Source: Spirochaeta isovalerica (GTDB lineage: Bacteria > Spirochaetota > Spirochaetia > DSM-2461). From it: 64,000 nt of DNA. The translations under genes and the position numbers were made by a program. A model generated the notes under the pieces. It was not told where the DNA came from. It saw only the letters and a list, made by a program, of their open reading frames with translations, and did not search any database. The stretch is from the NCBI RefSeq assembly GCF_014207565.1, contig NZ_JACHGJ010000002.1, positions 124,001 to 188,000 of the forward strand. Reading direction: 5' to 3'. How positions within the stretch are numbered: position 1 is the stretch's first letter; each line of letters starts with the position of its first letter. Below are positions 33,938 through 41,201 of the stretch, piece by piece.

Positions 33938-33974
33938 GGCTGGTCGTAACCTTCGGTTACTGCTCGCCTATGCA
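33938..33974 (+). repeat. 37-base dispersed hairpin repeat, copy 3
   Basis: Identical in sequence to copy 2 and in tandem with it. It ends 17 bases before the start codon of the OmpA-like gene, so both hairpins would lie in, or close to, its 5' untranslated leader. Confidence 0.85.
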
Positions 33975-33991
33975 ACCGTAGGAGTTTTTTT

Positions 33992-35215
33992 ATGAGGGTT
34001 CGCCTGAAAAGAGCCATTATTTCCTTACTGCTTGTTCTTCCTTTCGGCCTCAATGCTGTGGAATTCAGATTTACTTATGAAGAGGGAGATCATTACCGCA
34101 TCGTTACGGAAGTGAGCGAAACGGTTAAGGAAAACGATAAAATCATATATTCAACGGAAATTCTCAACCGCATCGCCGCCACTGTGACCGGCGTTACGGA
34201 CGGCCGGGGGGACATCGAAGCCTTGTATCAGATTTCCGAGCACCTTCATGACGGCAGCGGATATCAGTGGAGCTCGGAAGATGAGGTCGCCTTTACCAGA
34301 GATGCGAAAGGGGTATACTCCGAGCTGCCGGTTGATACGGCCCTGCCTTCGGTCAGAAATGTACCACGCTTCCCCGATCAGGATATCGCGATAGGGGAAT
34401 CATGGAATTTTTCTGCGGAAGAGGTTCATGACCTCCTTCCTTTTTTCGGAATTGATTACCGCCTCCATATTCCTTTCCGTGTCTTCTATACATATGACGG
34501 CACGGTGCAAAGAGGAGATAAGGTTCTCGATAAAATTACCATAATATATCATATCTATTATGAGCAGGATCCTGTGCTCACCGTTTATGAGCATCCCGAT
34601 TGGGGAGATGAGTATCCGGAAAAAATAGTCGGTTCCTTTTACCAGGAGTATTTCTGGAACAGGGAGGCCGGTCGCCCCGCTGAAGTTGAGGACAGGTTTG
34701 AGTACAAGTATTATCTCTCAACCGGCGTTTCCTATACCTTTTCCGGAGTCTCAAAGGGCAAAGTCGTGGAAGCCAGGGAAATGGACCGCGAGCAGATGGC
34801 CGAGGATATCAGCCGTGAGCTGGAGGAAGAGGGGATCGATGATATCGCCGTTACTTCCGATGAAGAGGGCGTGCGGCTCACTCTCGAGGAAATCCGCTTC
34901 CTTCCCGATTCTCCCGTTCTTGAAGACAGTGAAATCGGAAAGCTGGAGCGGATATCGGAGATTCTGATGCGTTACAGAGACCGGGACATCCTGGTTGAAG
35001 GTCATACGGCGAGATTCGGAACCGAGGAAAGCTGTCAGATTCTATCGGAGGAAAGAGCGGCGGCAGTCGCTTCCTATTTTCAGGAAATGCATATCCGCGA
35101 CGAGTCGGAAATCGTGACGCGCGGTTACGGTTCCACCCGTCCTCTGGGAAGCAACCTTACCGAGGAGGGGCAGAGATTGAACCGGCGGGTTGAGATCACT
35201 ATCCTGGAGAATTAG
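33992..35215 (+). CDS. OmpA-family protein
   Basis: This 407-residue protein has a signal peptide, an N-terminal beta-rich domain (about 22-260) with no match I know, and a C-terminal OmpA/MotB domain of about 110 residues. The OmpA part includes DILVEGHTARFG, ILSEERAAAVASYF and LNRRVEITI. In most members the sequence is GHTDxxG, with the Asp contacting diaminopimelate in peptidoglycan; here it is GHTA, as seen in some spirochaetal relatives. That could reflect a different peptidoglycan (many spirochaetes use ornithine). A TAGGAG site precedes the ATG. It likely links an outer layer to the cell wall. Confidence 0.88.
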   Translation: MRVRLKRAIISLLLVLPFGLNAVEFRFTYEEGDHYRIVTEVSETVKENDKIIYSTEILNRIAATVTGVTDGRGDIEALYQISEHLHDGSGYQWSSEDEVAFTRDAKGVYSELPVDTALPSVRNVPRFPDQDIAIGESWNFSAEEVHDLLPFFGIDYRLHIPFRVFYTYDGTVQRGDKVLDKITIIYHIYYEQDPVLTVYEHPDWGDEYPEKIVGSFYQEYFWNREAGRPAEVEDRFEYKYYLSTGVSYTFSGVSKGKVVEAREMDREQMAEDISRELEEEGIDDIAVTSDEEGVRLTLEEIRFLPDSPVLEDSEIGKLERISEILMRYRDRDILVEGHTARFGTEESCQILSEERAAAVASYFQEMHIRDESEIVTRGYGSTRPLGSNLTEEGQRLNRRVEITILEN

Positions 35216-35583
35216 AGAATTTCGACGATGCGGAAGTATTCGGCGACAATGGGAAGGTCGTCTGTCACTTCGATTTCCTCGCCCCAGTAGAAACGATGGG
35301 CGTCCCGGAAATCCTGGAGATCGCAGTCCAGAACGTCGAGGGCCAGTTTTTCATCAGCCTGGCCGAAAGAGAGGTGACGGACATCGGTAATTTCTGCCAG
35401 AACCCGGTCTTTCCCCGATGGGTCCTTGAGGATAATCTGATCCCCTTTTACCGTTTCCGGTTCGCTGTCTACTGTTCCGAACCAGGCTTCAGGGGTACAG
35501 AAAGCCTTTTTTCGCCCGGCTATAATCTCATTGATGTGGGAGTTCTCGTCTCCCTCTTCTCCCCAGATTGTCAGACTTTTCAT
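35212..35583 (-). CDS. ASCH-domain protein
   Basis: This 123-residue protein has the ASCH/PUA-like fold: it starts MKSLTIWG, has INEIIAGRKKAFCTPEAW, GDQIILKDPSGKDRVLAEIT and FRDAHRFYWGEEI. ASCH domains bind RNA or act on modified nucleosides, as in the N4-acetylcytidine amidohydrolase YqfB. The typical Lys after the first strand (GRK) is present. It overlaps the OmpA-like gene by 4 bases at its 3' end. The substrate is unknown. Confidence 0.83.
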   Translation of the reverse strand: MKSLTIWGEEGDENSHINEIIAGRKKAFCTPEAWFGTVDSEPETVKGDQIILKDPSGKDRVLAEITDVRHLSFGQADEKLALDVLDCDLQDFRDAHRFYWGEEIEVTDDLPIVAEYFRIVEIL

Positions 35584-35670
35584 ATGTATGGAGTTTACCC
35601 TATTTTAATTATTGGATAAAGGCTTTTAAATGTAGTAGATTTAAAGTGTACAGATTATCCGGAGGGATAT

Positions 35671-36771
35671 ATGGATCAGAATGAAACCCGCATTGAAGAA
35701 TTACAATCCCGTATAAAAGACAGCCAGGCGGAGCTTAAGGATATTTTTTGCGAAGCTGGAGAACGGGTCGCCGGAGAGAAGCTCTATAAAGGCGATGACG
35801 AAGCCATAAACAAACTTTTGGAAGCCCTTGGCGAGCGGGAAAAGCGCTTGCAGAACATCGATAGTCAGATGGATGATTTGAGGACTTCCTATAACCGGAT
35901 TTCCGAGATAGCCGAAAGGGAAAAGGAAATCGGAGAAGAATACGCTCTTCTTGAGAAAGAGAATAAAAAGCTTTTTGTTCCCCTGGGGAGAGTCGCTTAT
36001 TTTCCGCTTAAAGGCGGGAGAGGGCAGGAATACGGAAAATCCTTTGATTCCCTTGTTGAAGCTGAGGAGAATTTAAAGGAACAGGATAATGAAATCTTCC
36101 GCCTGGAGAGTTCCGGCGGTAAGAAGAAATTTCTGGAGAACCTGAAAGACAAAGGCCGCATCGCTGTTTTACGATCGAAAAAAAAGCGCCTGGAATCGTC
36201 AATGGATAATCTCTTCGGAAAACTCGGAGAAAAGATATATCGCAAAGACCCGGCTTTTCTCGATTCTATTGAAGATGAAACTGTTGCTTCCTTCAAAGAG
36301 AACCGGATAAAAATGGCCGCGCTGGATAAGGAAATCGCTCAGCTGAAAGAGGAGAATTCAAACCTCGAAAAGCACCTGAAATCAGAGTACAACAGCAGCC
36401 GTCAGAAGAAAACGGAAGAGAAGATGCAATCCCGGCGGGACCTGGCTCTTTCCGACAAAATGGCCGGCGTATATGATCTCGGCCTGTATCTCTACAGGGA
36501 AAAAATTGAACTGAAGGATAACGAGGTCGAACAGCTATTCGCTTCCGCCGGTGAGATCTATGGAAAAATTGAAAACCAGGAACGGGAAATAGAGAAGCTC
36601 AAAGCTGAACTGGAAATTGTCAATTTGGAAGAAGAAGTTACGGAAATGAAGAAAAATATCAAAGATCTGGAAATGACTATTGAAAAGTGCAACAGTGATA
36701 TTTCAGAATTTAATAATGAGATTAAACGGGCGCGGGCGGAAATCCGGAAGTTGAAAAAACTGACTGAATAA
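35671..36771 (+). CDS. Coiled-coil protein of unknown function
   Basis: I do not recognise this 366-residue protein. Nearly all of it is predicted helical coiled coil, very rich in Glu and Lys: ENLKEQDNEIFRLES, KENRIKMAALDKEIAQLKEE and NQEREIEKLKAELEIVNLEEE. A short central hydrophobic stretch (FVPLGRVAYFPLKGGRG) separates two coiled blocks. There is no signal peptide or membrane segment. A GGAGG site lies before the ATG, and cheW follows after 34 bases, so the two may be co-transcribed. Confidence 0.75.
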   Translation: MDQNETRIEELQSRIKDSQAELKDIFCEAGERVAGEKLYKGDDEAINKLLEALGEREKRLQNIDSQMDDLRTSYNRISEIAEREKEIGEEYALLEKENKKLFVPLGRVAYFPLKGGRGQEYGKSFDSLVEAEENLKEQDNEIFRLESSGGKKKFLENLKDKGRIAVLRSKKKRLESSMDNLFGKLGEKIYRKDPAFLDSIEDETVASFKENRIKMAALDKEIAQLKEENSNLEKHLKSEYNSSRQKKTEEKMQSRRDLALSDKMAGVYDLGLYLYREKIELKDNEVEQLFASAGEIYGKIENQEREIEKLKAELEIVNLEEEVTEMKKNIKDLEMTIEKCNSDISEFNNEIKRARAEIRKLKKLTE

Positions 36772-36805
36772 GCTACCGCTTCTGAAGAGACGTAAGGAGT
36801 CCCAT

Positions 36806-37333
36806 ATGAGTTCAATCGGAGAAACCAATGAGTATCTGACTTTTATTCTTAGCGGGGAGGAATATGCTATTGAAGTATCCAAGATCGAAAGCGTTCTTGA
36901 GTATACGAAAATTACGCCGCTTCCGGGGACGGATGATACGATAAAGGGAGTTATAAACTTAAGGGGCCGGGCTCTTCCGGTTGTCGATTTGAGGATGATT
37001 CTCAATCTCGATGTGAAGGAAATAACTCTCGACACATCCATTGTCGTAATGTTTATTGAATCTCAGGGAGAAATTCTGACTATGGGCGGTCTGGTTGACG
37101 CGGTGAAGGAAGTGATAGAAATCCTTCCCGAGAATATTCAGGAGGCACCTAAAGTCGGTATCCGCATAAAAGATACCTTTATCGTGGGAATGGCAAAGAA
37201 AGAGGATAACTTCATCATTGTCCTCGATATAGACAAGATTCTCAACTCCGATCAGATGGCTCTGGCTGCCGAAGCGGATAAGCTGGCGCTTCCTCAGGAA
37301 GAAGCGGGACAAACGGCTGCCGAAGAGGTCTAA
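36806..37333 (+). CDS. cheW: Chemotaxis coupling protein CheW
   Basis: This 175-residue protein couples chemoreceptors to the kinase CheA. It has the CheW SH3-like fold with the conserved FILSGEEYAIEVSKIESVLEY region, ITPLPGTDDTIKGVINLRGR and LPVVDLRMIL. The C-terminal 20 residues are an alanine/glutamate-rich tail. It stands apart from other chemotaxis genes here. Its stop is followed directly by a bidirectional terminator. Confidence 0.95.
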   Translation: MSSIGETNEYLTFILSGEEYAIEVSKIESVLEYTKITPLPGTDDTIKGVINLRGRALPVVDLRMILNLDVKEITLDTSIVVMFIESQGEILTMGGLVDAVKEVIEILPENIQEAPKVGIRIKDTFIVGMAKKEDNFIIVLDIDKILNSDQMALAAEADKLALPQEEAGQTAAEEV

Positions 37334-38046
37334 ATATGAAAAAACTTCTCAGTTTTGAGAGGTTTTTTCGTTTTATGGTGAAGATAAAGAAGCAGTCCTC
37401 CCGTGGGGATCGTCGCTGAAAGAACCATTATAGACCACCAGACTCTTACGGTGTTCTCCAGAAAAAGCGAAACGGCCATTTCTATTCCAACGCATTCGAG
37501 CCCCACAGAAAATACCGCATAAGCGAATATATTTATCCCCTTTATCGCGCTCCTGTTGTCAATATAAAAATTCAGAGCTATAAGCAATGCCGTAACTGTT
37601 ATAATCGGCAGAGCCAACTGTCGGAACCAGTATTCTCCTCCGCTGAAGACTTCGATGGAATAAAGGAAGAGAAGCGTTGACAGGTAATAGGCCATGAGAG
37701 TGAGAACCGGCGTTTTGTAATAGAGAAGGGGGAGGAGTATGATCACCCAGATATAAATCAGGGTACTGATGGTATAGGTCCCCCAGGTTATATGTTTGTT
37801 GATGACCACGTCTGCTGCAATGGCTATGGATGCGGGGATAAGAAGCCCGAAAGTTATAATTATGGCAGCCATGCGGCGCTGTTCTTTCTTGTTTCTTTTG
37901 GGAGGGGCCGGATGAGGAGCCGGTTTGTCGGGATATTTCCCCGTTTTCAGATTTTCCGGACTCAGGACCTGTATCGGTGTGGAACAGAGGGGACATTTTT
38001 CCACATCATTATCGACTTCGACGCCGCATCTCGAACAGTATGGCAT
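37330..38046 (-). CDS. DUF6320-type zinc-ribbon membrane protein
   Basis: This 238-residue protein has an N-terminal zinc ribbon (YCSRCGVEVDN, CPLCSTP) followed by a linker rich in Pro and Lys, and then six or seven membrane helices. The combination resembles DUF6320 proteins that commonly follow condensation-fold acyltransferase genes; that gene lies directly upstream here, 10 bases away. The pair likely works together, perhaps on a lipid or exported product. Its stop codon lies at the edge of the terminator shared with cheW. Confidence 0.75.
   Translation of the reverse strand: MPYCSRCGVEVDNDVEKCPLCSTPIQVLSPENLKTGKYPDKPAPHPAPPKRNKKEQRRMAAIIITFGLLIPASIAIAADVVINKHITWGTYTISTLIYIWVIILLPLLYYKTPVLTLMAYYLSTLLFLYSIEVFSGGEYWFRQLALPIITVTALLIALNFYIDNRSAIKGINIFAYAVFSVGLECVGIEMAVSLFLENTVRVWWSIMVLSATIPTGGLLLYLHHKTKKPLKTEKFFHI
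37339..37368. terminator. Bidirectional terminator between cheW and the zinc-ribbon gene
   Basis: The arms AAAAAACTTCTCA and TGAGAGGTTTTTT pair with one G-T pair around a GTTT loop and carry long A and T runs at both sides. Confidence 0.88.
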
Positions 38047-38056
38047 TCTCTCTCCT

Positions 38057-39331
38057 TTAATAATTACTCTCTATTTTAACAGGAATTCCCATCTTTCTCA
38101 TCTTTCGGAAAAAGATCCTCTCCACGGGGCTGTCATTTGTCAGTCTTCCGAAGGATATGTAGATATTTCCGCCCCAGGACAGAAATCCCGCTTTTGTTTT
38201 CAGACCGGTGGAAGGAGCGGGAATAAACTCGAAGCGCTCTATTTCTCCCGATAGCTTTTCAGGCATCGTGATTCTTCCCAGATTGGAAAGGCTTCCTGAA
38301 TAATTGTTCTCGCCAAGCAGGTTGTAGATAATCGGAAGGACCATGTTTTTCAACAGGAGCGGCATCAGGCGCACAAAAGTGTTCATTTCCCCTTTTACAT
38401 TACGGGTGATCTGCTGATTGAGAACCTTGCTGTCGACTTCGTGCCTCATGTAATGATGGACTTTGCTGACGATTTCGTCAAAAGTGTATTCTCCCAGGCG
38501 GGGATCGATGGCCGGTTCCATAGACAGAAAGAAGTTTTTCATTGTCCGGCTGTTGAAAATGGGGCGCAGGTTGACCGGTACATTTATGACTATAGGCTTC
38601 CAGTGGCACGGTTTGAGATTGTCAGCGCAGTATTGTCTGTACGATTCGATTAGAAGCGCTGTCAGAAATTCCGTCAGCGAAACCTTGTATTCTCTACTCT
38701 TATCCAATAGTTTTTCAGCGGGGATAATCGCTGTTACAACATTGTAATGTCCCGCCCTCATCAGTTTCTCCGGCAAATGAAACGCTCTCTGCTGCCTTCT
38801 GTTAAAGGGAATCTTTTTATTGTACACTTTTTTGAACGAGTCTTCGTACTCGCCGGGATCCGGTCTGGCTTCGGGGTTGAATATAAACTCATCGAGACCG
38901 GGATCCGCGTTCAGGCCCAGCTCCCGGAAGTACTGCAACAGCAGAGTTTTCAGAAAAATAAGAGCGCCCGTACCATCAGTCAGAATATGAGAGAATTCCA
39001 CGGCTATCCTGCGGTTGAATGCTCTGACCCTGAAAAGATACATTCTGTTCCTTTTTACATTTGCAGCCATGCAGGGATAGAGAGAGTCTCTTTCCACAAT
39101 GGGGTTGTGTTCGTTCGTTTCAAAGAAATACCAGAACATGCCCCTCTGGATCTGAACATTGAAATAGGGAAAGCGCTTCATCGTTTTATCCAGGGCTTTC
39201 TGGAGCTTCCCCGCATGGACGGGATTTATCAATGTTGCGCTGATACGGAAGAGAGACGTTCTGTGATGTGTTATAATGGCCGGGTAGACCTTTCCCGCAT
39301 TATCCAGGCGGTACCAGTTTTTGTCTTTCAT
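38057..39331 (-). CDS. Condensation-fold acyltransferase-like protein
   Basis: This 424-residue protein resembles alcohol acetyltransferase/condensation-domain (chloramphenicol acetyltransferase-fold) enzymes. The catalytic HxxxDG motif is present as HILTDG in the sequence VEFSHILTDGTGALIFLK. The C-terminal half has the second domain with SNLGRI, the counterpart of the DFGWG-type region. Such enzymes move acyl groups between a thioester and an alcohol or amine. No carrier-protein gene is near, so it may use acyl-CoA. It is paired with the DUF6320-type membrane gene. Confidence 0.75.
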   Translation of the reverse strand: MKDKNWYRLDNAGKVYPAIITHHRTSLFRISATLINPVHAGKLQKALDKTMKRFPYFNVQIQRGMFWYFFETNEHNPIVERDSLYPCMAANVKRNRMYLFRVRAFNRRIAVEFSHILTDGTGALIFLKTLLLQYFRELGLNADPGLDEFIFNPEARPDPGEYEDSFKKVYNKKIPFNRRQQRAFHLPEKLMRAGHYNVVTAIIPAEKLLDKSREYKVSLTEFLTALLIESYRQYCADNLKPCHWKPIVINVPVNLRPIFNSRTMKNFFLSMEPAIDPRLGEYTFDEIVSKVHHYMRHEVDSKVLNQQITRNVKGEMNTFVRLMPLLLKNMVLPIIYNLLGENNYSGSLSNLGRITMPEKLSGEIERFEFIPAPSTGLKTKAGFLSWGGNIYISFGRLTNDSPVERIFFRKMRKMGIPVKIESNY

Positions 39332-39422
39332 ACCTGATATTTCCCACTATATTCATTTAAACACCGCTGTTCAATAGGCGGGGGAATTGCCGGTTTCCGG
39401 GATATGAGGCATAATCGGTGCA

Positions 39423-40211
39423 ATGAAATTATACGAATCCGTTCAGGGAATCCTCGATTCCGTAAAATTGAAAACCGGCAAGGAAGCCGTTCTGGTACCC
39501 GTTCAGGGGATGGCTACAATGGCGGAAGTAAAAATCGCCCGTGAGCACAACGATACGCACAGAATTTTCTATAACAGCGACAGTCCCGACGAAGTCAATC
39601 ATCTGATCGGTTGTAAATGCCTCCAGATTATCAGGACTTTTGAAGTTCCCGAAGATAAAAGGCTGATGGGGGTTTCCTATCAGGATAATTATAATAATGC
39701 GAGAATGCAGATCGAGGCGGAAGCGAATGTGAAGCCGGAGCTGCGCGAGGTTCTGAATAACAACGAGCTCGTCTCCTCCTGGATTCTGGGATTGATAAAT
39801 CAGCTGATCAGCCAGCCCGCCGATCTGGTCGTGGAGAAAATGATATACGATACCTGTCCCGACCTGAGAGTCCTGCAGAAGAATGTGCTCGAGAAACAAT
39901 TTGTCGATTACACAATGACTCTTAATCCCCAGGTGAGAGATCTCTCACCCACTGTCGTTTTCGATGCTTCGGCTATTATGAATTATGTGTATCTTAAAAT
40001 CCTCGACGATGAGATAGGTACGGATTTTACAGCCCGTACGGAACATGTTTATAAAAAAAAGCGCTCTGATGCGCTTTATGATTTTACCAAAGCCAATTCC
40101 GGAGGAACTGTAGAACAGGACCGGGTGATAATCGATCACTGGGCGGAAAAACTCAAAATCCGTACCTGGTATGAGTGGACGGACTTTGAGGATGTCCCTG
40201 CAGATTATTAA
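39423..40211 (+). CDS. Protein of unknown function
   Basis: I do not recognise this 262-residue protein. It is soluble, without signal peptide or membrane segment. The first 60 residues look alpha/beta (GKEAVLVPVQGMATMAEVKIARE). Around 57-72 it reads DEVNHLIGCKCLQIIR, which resembles the metal-binding helix of an HExxH peptidase in which the motif residues have been lost; this is only a resemblance. The middle and C-terminal parts are helical, with a short His/Trp-containing end (DRVIIDHWAEKLKIRTWYEW). Its stop overlaps that of the convergent gene by 4 bases. No usual function can be inferred from context. Confidence 0.65.
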   Translation: MKLYESVQGILDSVKLKTGKEAVLVPVQGMATMAEVKIAREHNDTHRIFYNSDSPDEVNHLIGCKCLQIIRTFEVPEDKRLMGVSYQDNYNNARMQIEAEANVKPELREVLNNNELVSSWILGLINQLISQPADLVVEKMIYDTCPDLRVLQKNVLEKQFVDYTMTLNPQVRDLSPTVVFDASAIMNYVYLKILDDEIGTDFTARTEHVYKKKRSDALYDFTKANSGGTVEQDRVIIDHWAEKLKIRTWYEWTDFEDVPADY

Positions 40212-40834
40212 ATCGCTTTTCTGAAATACTCCGACTCGCCGATTCTCTCGAAGCCCATCTTTACAAGGTATTTGTCATGGGCGTCTACGGCGGATCGCAC
40301 TTTAAAGAACTTTTTCTCTGATTTGTCAATGTCCAGGTGGTGAACGGCGTAGTCGAAGAAATAGCTCGAGCTCTTGAAATCGCGGAACTGCGGAGTCGCA
40401 TAATCCATCAGAATCTCTATGTCCTCTCCCTCGGTATCTTTGAAGAGGAGGAGAAGGGCCGGAACCATATCCCTGAGTATATAGGCGCTGTTCAATTCTT
40501 TAAGCATATCCTCTGAGAAATCCGGAAAGAAGCGGAGAATATCTTTTTTGTAATGTTTCAGAAAGAGCTCGCTGTAGTATTTTGTTTCGCTGCTGTTCAG
40601 AATGAAGTCAAACTTCTCCTTGTTCTTGACCAGCGGAATGTAAAAGTAGATATCGATCAGCGCGATGATGGCGTTGACGATAATGACAGGCAGAGCCCCG
40701 ATAAAGGCTCCGTAGACGGAAAACATGACGGCTCCGACAAAATTGACTATTCTGAGAGTCTTCAGATTTTTCATTGTCAATGATATGGCTATTATGACCG
40801 ATGCCACCGTTCCGAAAAGTGTTATAAAATCCAT
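40208..40834 (-). CDS. YgjV-like membrane protein with an extra C-terminal domain
   Basis: This 208-residue protein has three N-terminal membrane helices in the style of the YgjV family (ITLFGTVASVIIAISLTMKNLKTLRI, then VNFVGAVMFSVYGAFIGA). After residue 75 it continues with about 130 soluble residues, ending KYLVKMGFERIGESEYFRKAI, which resembles the final strand and helix of GNAT acetyltransferases. Usual YgjV proteins stop after the membrane part. The role of either part is unknown. A 367-base non-coding gap lies upstream and is described below. Confidence 0.65.
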   Translation of the reverse strand: MDFITLFGTVASVIIAISLTMKNLKTLRIVNFVGAVMFSVYGAFIGALPVIIVNAIIALIDIYFYIPLVKNKEKFDFILNSSETKYYSELFLKHYKKDILRFFPDFSEDMLKELNSAYILRDMVPALLLLFKDTEGEDIEILMDYATPQFRDFKSSSYFFDYAVHHLDIDKSEKKFFKVRSAVDAHDKYLVKMGFERIGESEYFRKAI

Positions 40835-40943
40835 CAGGATACTCCTTAGCTATGTAATAATTATAATCATTCCGAGCTTTTATGCCTGAAAAAAATATGT
40901 GGACAAAATTGAAAATGGGTCGGATAATGACTATTGCAGCGCT

Positions 40944-40964
40944 ATTGTATGACAAACATACAAT
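40944..40964. promoter_or_regulatory. Perfect inverted repeat upstream of ygfK
   Basis: ATTGTATG and CATACAAT form a perfect 8-base dyad with a 5-base spacer. A TTGCAG (40934) and TACAAT (40959) pair lies on top, giving a promoter with a rather long 19-base spacer. An operator overlapping the -10 would suit repression of the ygfK cluster. The TTGTnnnACAA-like core recalls GntR-family sites, but no regulator gene is adjacent. Confidence 0.45.
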
Positions 40965-41064
40965 TTAGGGAACCCGGTAAGGCTGCCGGCATGAAATTGA
41001 GCTTCGGTGAAGAGACATTTTCGGGCTGAATCCACAATTCCGGGAGACAGAATTAATCCAAGCC
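40961..41064 (+). ncRNA. Candidate structured leader of the ygfK cluster
   Basis: Between the putative promoter and the ATG of ygfK are over 200 bases without a coding frame. Three hairpin units can be drawn: CAATTT/AAATTG (40961-40966 with 40994-40999) enclosing CCGG/CCGG; CTTC/GAAG (41002-41012); and GGCT/AGCC (41024-41027 with 41061-41064) enclosing AATTC/GAATT. I could not match it to the purine, xanthine (NMT1), molybdenum-cofactor or cobalamin riboswitch consensus from memory. It may be an unclassified regulatory RNA or chance pairing. Confidence 0.35.
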
Positions 41065-41201
41065 AAAAACACTGAGCAAAAAGTTTATGATAATTAAAGA
41101 GCTGTCTATTATAGTGATAGATAGAGTATTGTCTGAAAATATGAAGTAAGGCTGATTGGCGGAGAAAGACACCAGCCAGCTATATATCAAAGGAGTTTTC
41201 A

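Noticed and set aside
12866-33974. CRISPR array made from the 37-base repeats
   Set aside because: Only two copies are in tandem, with a 6-base gap between them. That is far too short for a spacer, and no cas genes are present.
40961-41064. Cobalamin, purine or molybdenum-cofactor riboswitch upstream of ygfK
   Set aside because: The AGGGAAC-CCGG segment recalls part of the cobalamin motif, but the rest (such as the ACTGT core element) is missing, and the purine consensus is absent. I kept only a generic structured-leader entry.
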